Shown here: positions 23,341 to 23,398 of the stretch, one piece after another
How positions within the stretch are numbered: the stretch's first letter is position 1
Layout of the letters: every line of letters starts with the position of its first letter
Source: CAINEC01 sp046052065
GTDB taxonomy: Bacteria > Bacteroidota > Bacteroidia > AKYH767-A > OLB10
Length of the DNA: 23,398 bases
Direction: 5' to 3'
Assembly (NCBI GenBank): GCA_046052065.1
Contig: JBJOND010000037.1
Location: 1-23,398 of the forward strand
Position numbers and translations under genes: made by a program
The notes under the pieces: model-generated
Databases searched by the model: none
What the model was told of the DNA's origin: nothing
The model's input: the letters and a program-made list of their open reading frames with translations, nothing else

Positions 23341-23398
23341 TTATAAATGAGCATTGATTTTTTCTGCAAGAACAGATTTTGGTGCTGCTCCAACTTGC
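23341..23398 (-). CDS. trxA: Thioredoxin, C-terminal end only
   Basis: The minus-strand frame entering from the right edge reads QVGAAPKSVLAEKINAHL followed by TAA at 23341-23343. The G-A-x-P-K-S-x-L-x-E-K-I pattern is the C-terminal helix and preceding cis-Pro-strand region typical of bacterial thioredoxins. The active-site CGPC lies outside the window, so the symbol is a reasonable but not certain call. Confidence 0.75.
   Translation of the reverse strand, partial: QVGAAPKSVLAEKINAHL

Overview
The window is chromosomal DNA from a member of the Bacteroidota. It is AT-rich, and seven predicted exported proteins end in a type IX secretion system (T9SS) C-terminal sorting domain, usually introduced by a P-N-P motif near the end. 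The tRNA promoter fits the Bacteroidota TTTG / TAnnTTTG consensus. The genus cannot be read from the sequence.

Left part (1-9286): mostly secreted or surface proteins. In order: the 3' end of an Asp-box/T9SS protein (+), a small secreted DUF4177-like protein (+), an SGNH hydrolase with PKD and T9SS domains (+), a large Asp-box beta-propeller protein (-), a six-PKD-domain T9SS protein (+), a PHB-depolymerase-type esterase with T9SS tail (-), a DUF1761 membrane protein (+) and an unrecognised polytopic membrane protein (-). Three convergent pairs here have stop codons that touch or overlap, with no terminator between them.

Middle (9457-14365): a large unrecognised lipoprotein (-), then tRNA-Asp(GTC) with its own promoter and terminator. 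The last 17 bases of the tRNA gene are repeated exactly 2.2 kb downstream. The bracketed segment carries a type IV abortive-infection toxin-antitoxin pair, abiEi-abiEii, and a broken fragment that looks like a LamG-type secreted protein. Inside the 17-bp repeats lie two further short direct repeats (13 and 15 bp), in mirrored order at the two ends. This is the signature of an integrative element in a tRNA gene, but there is no integrase. Just outside the right repeat are two copies of an ~82-bp unit containing an intrinsic terminator, separated by a palindrome-rich spacer.

Right part (14366-23398): a T9SS adhesin-like protein with tandem 79-aa Ig-like repeats, a DUF6629 membrane protein, a CotH-kinase-family T9SS protein with a TTG start, then a leftward run of DUF58 protein, an orphan family-6 solute-binding lipoprotein and a small secreted protein. 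A thioredoxin C-terminus lies on the right edge.

The best candidate for something new is the compact, integrase-less abiE island in tRNA-Asp with its nested repeat architecture and the adjoining duplicated terminator units. Most other genes are typical Bacteroidota secreted cargo, with a few unrecognised proteins worth following.
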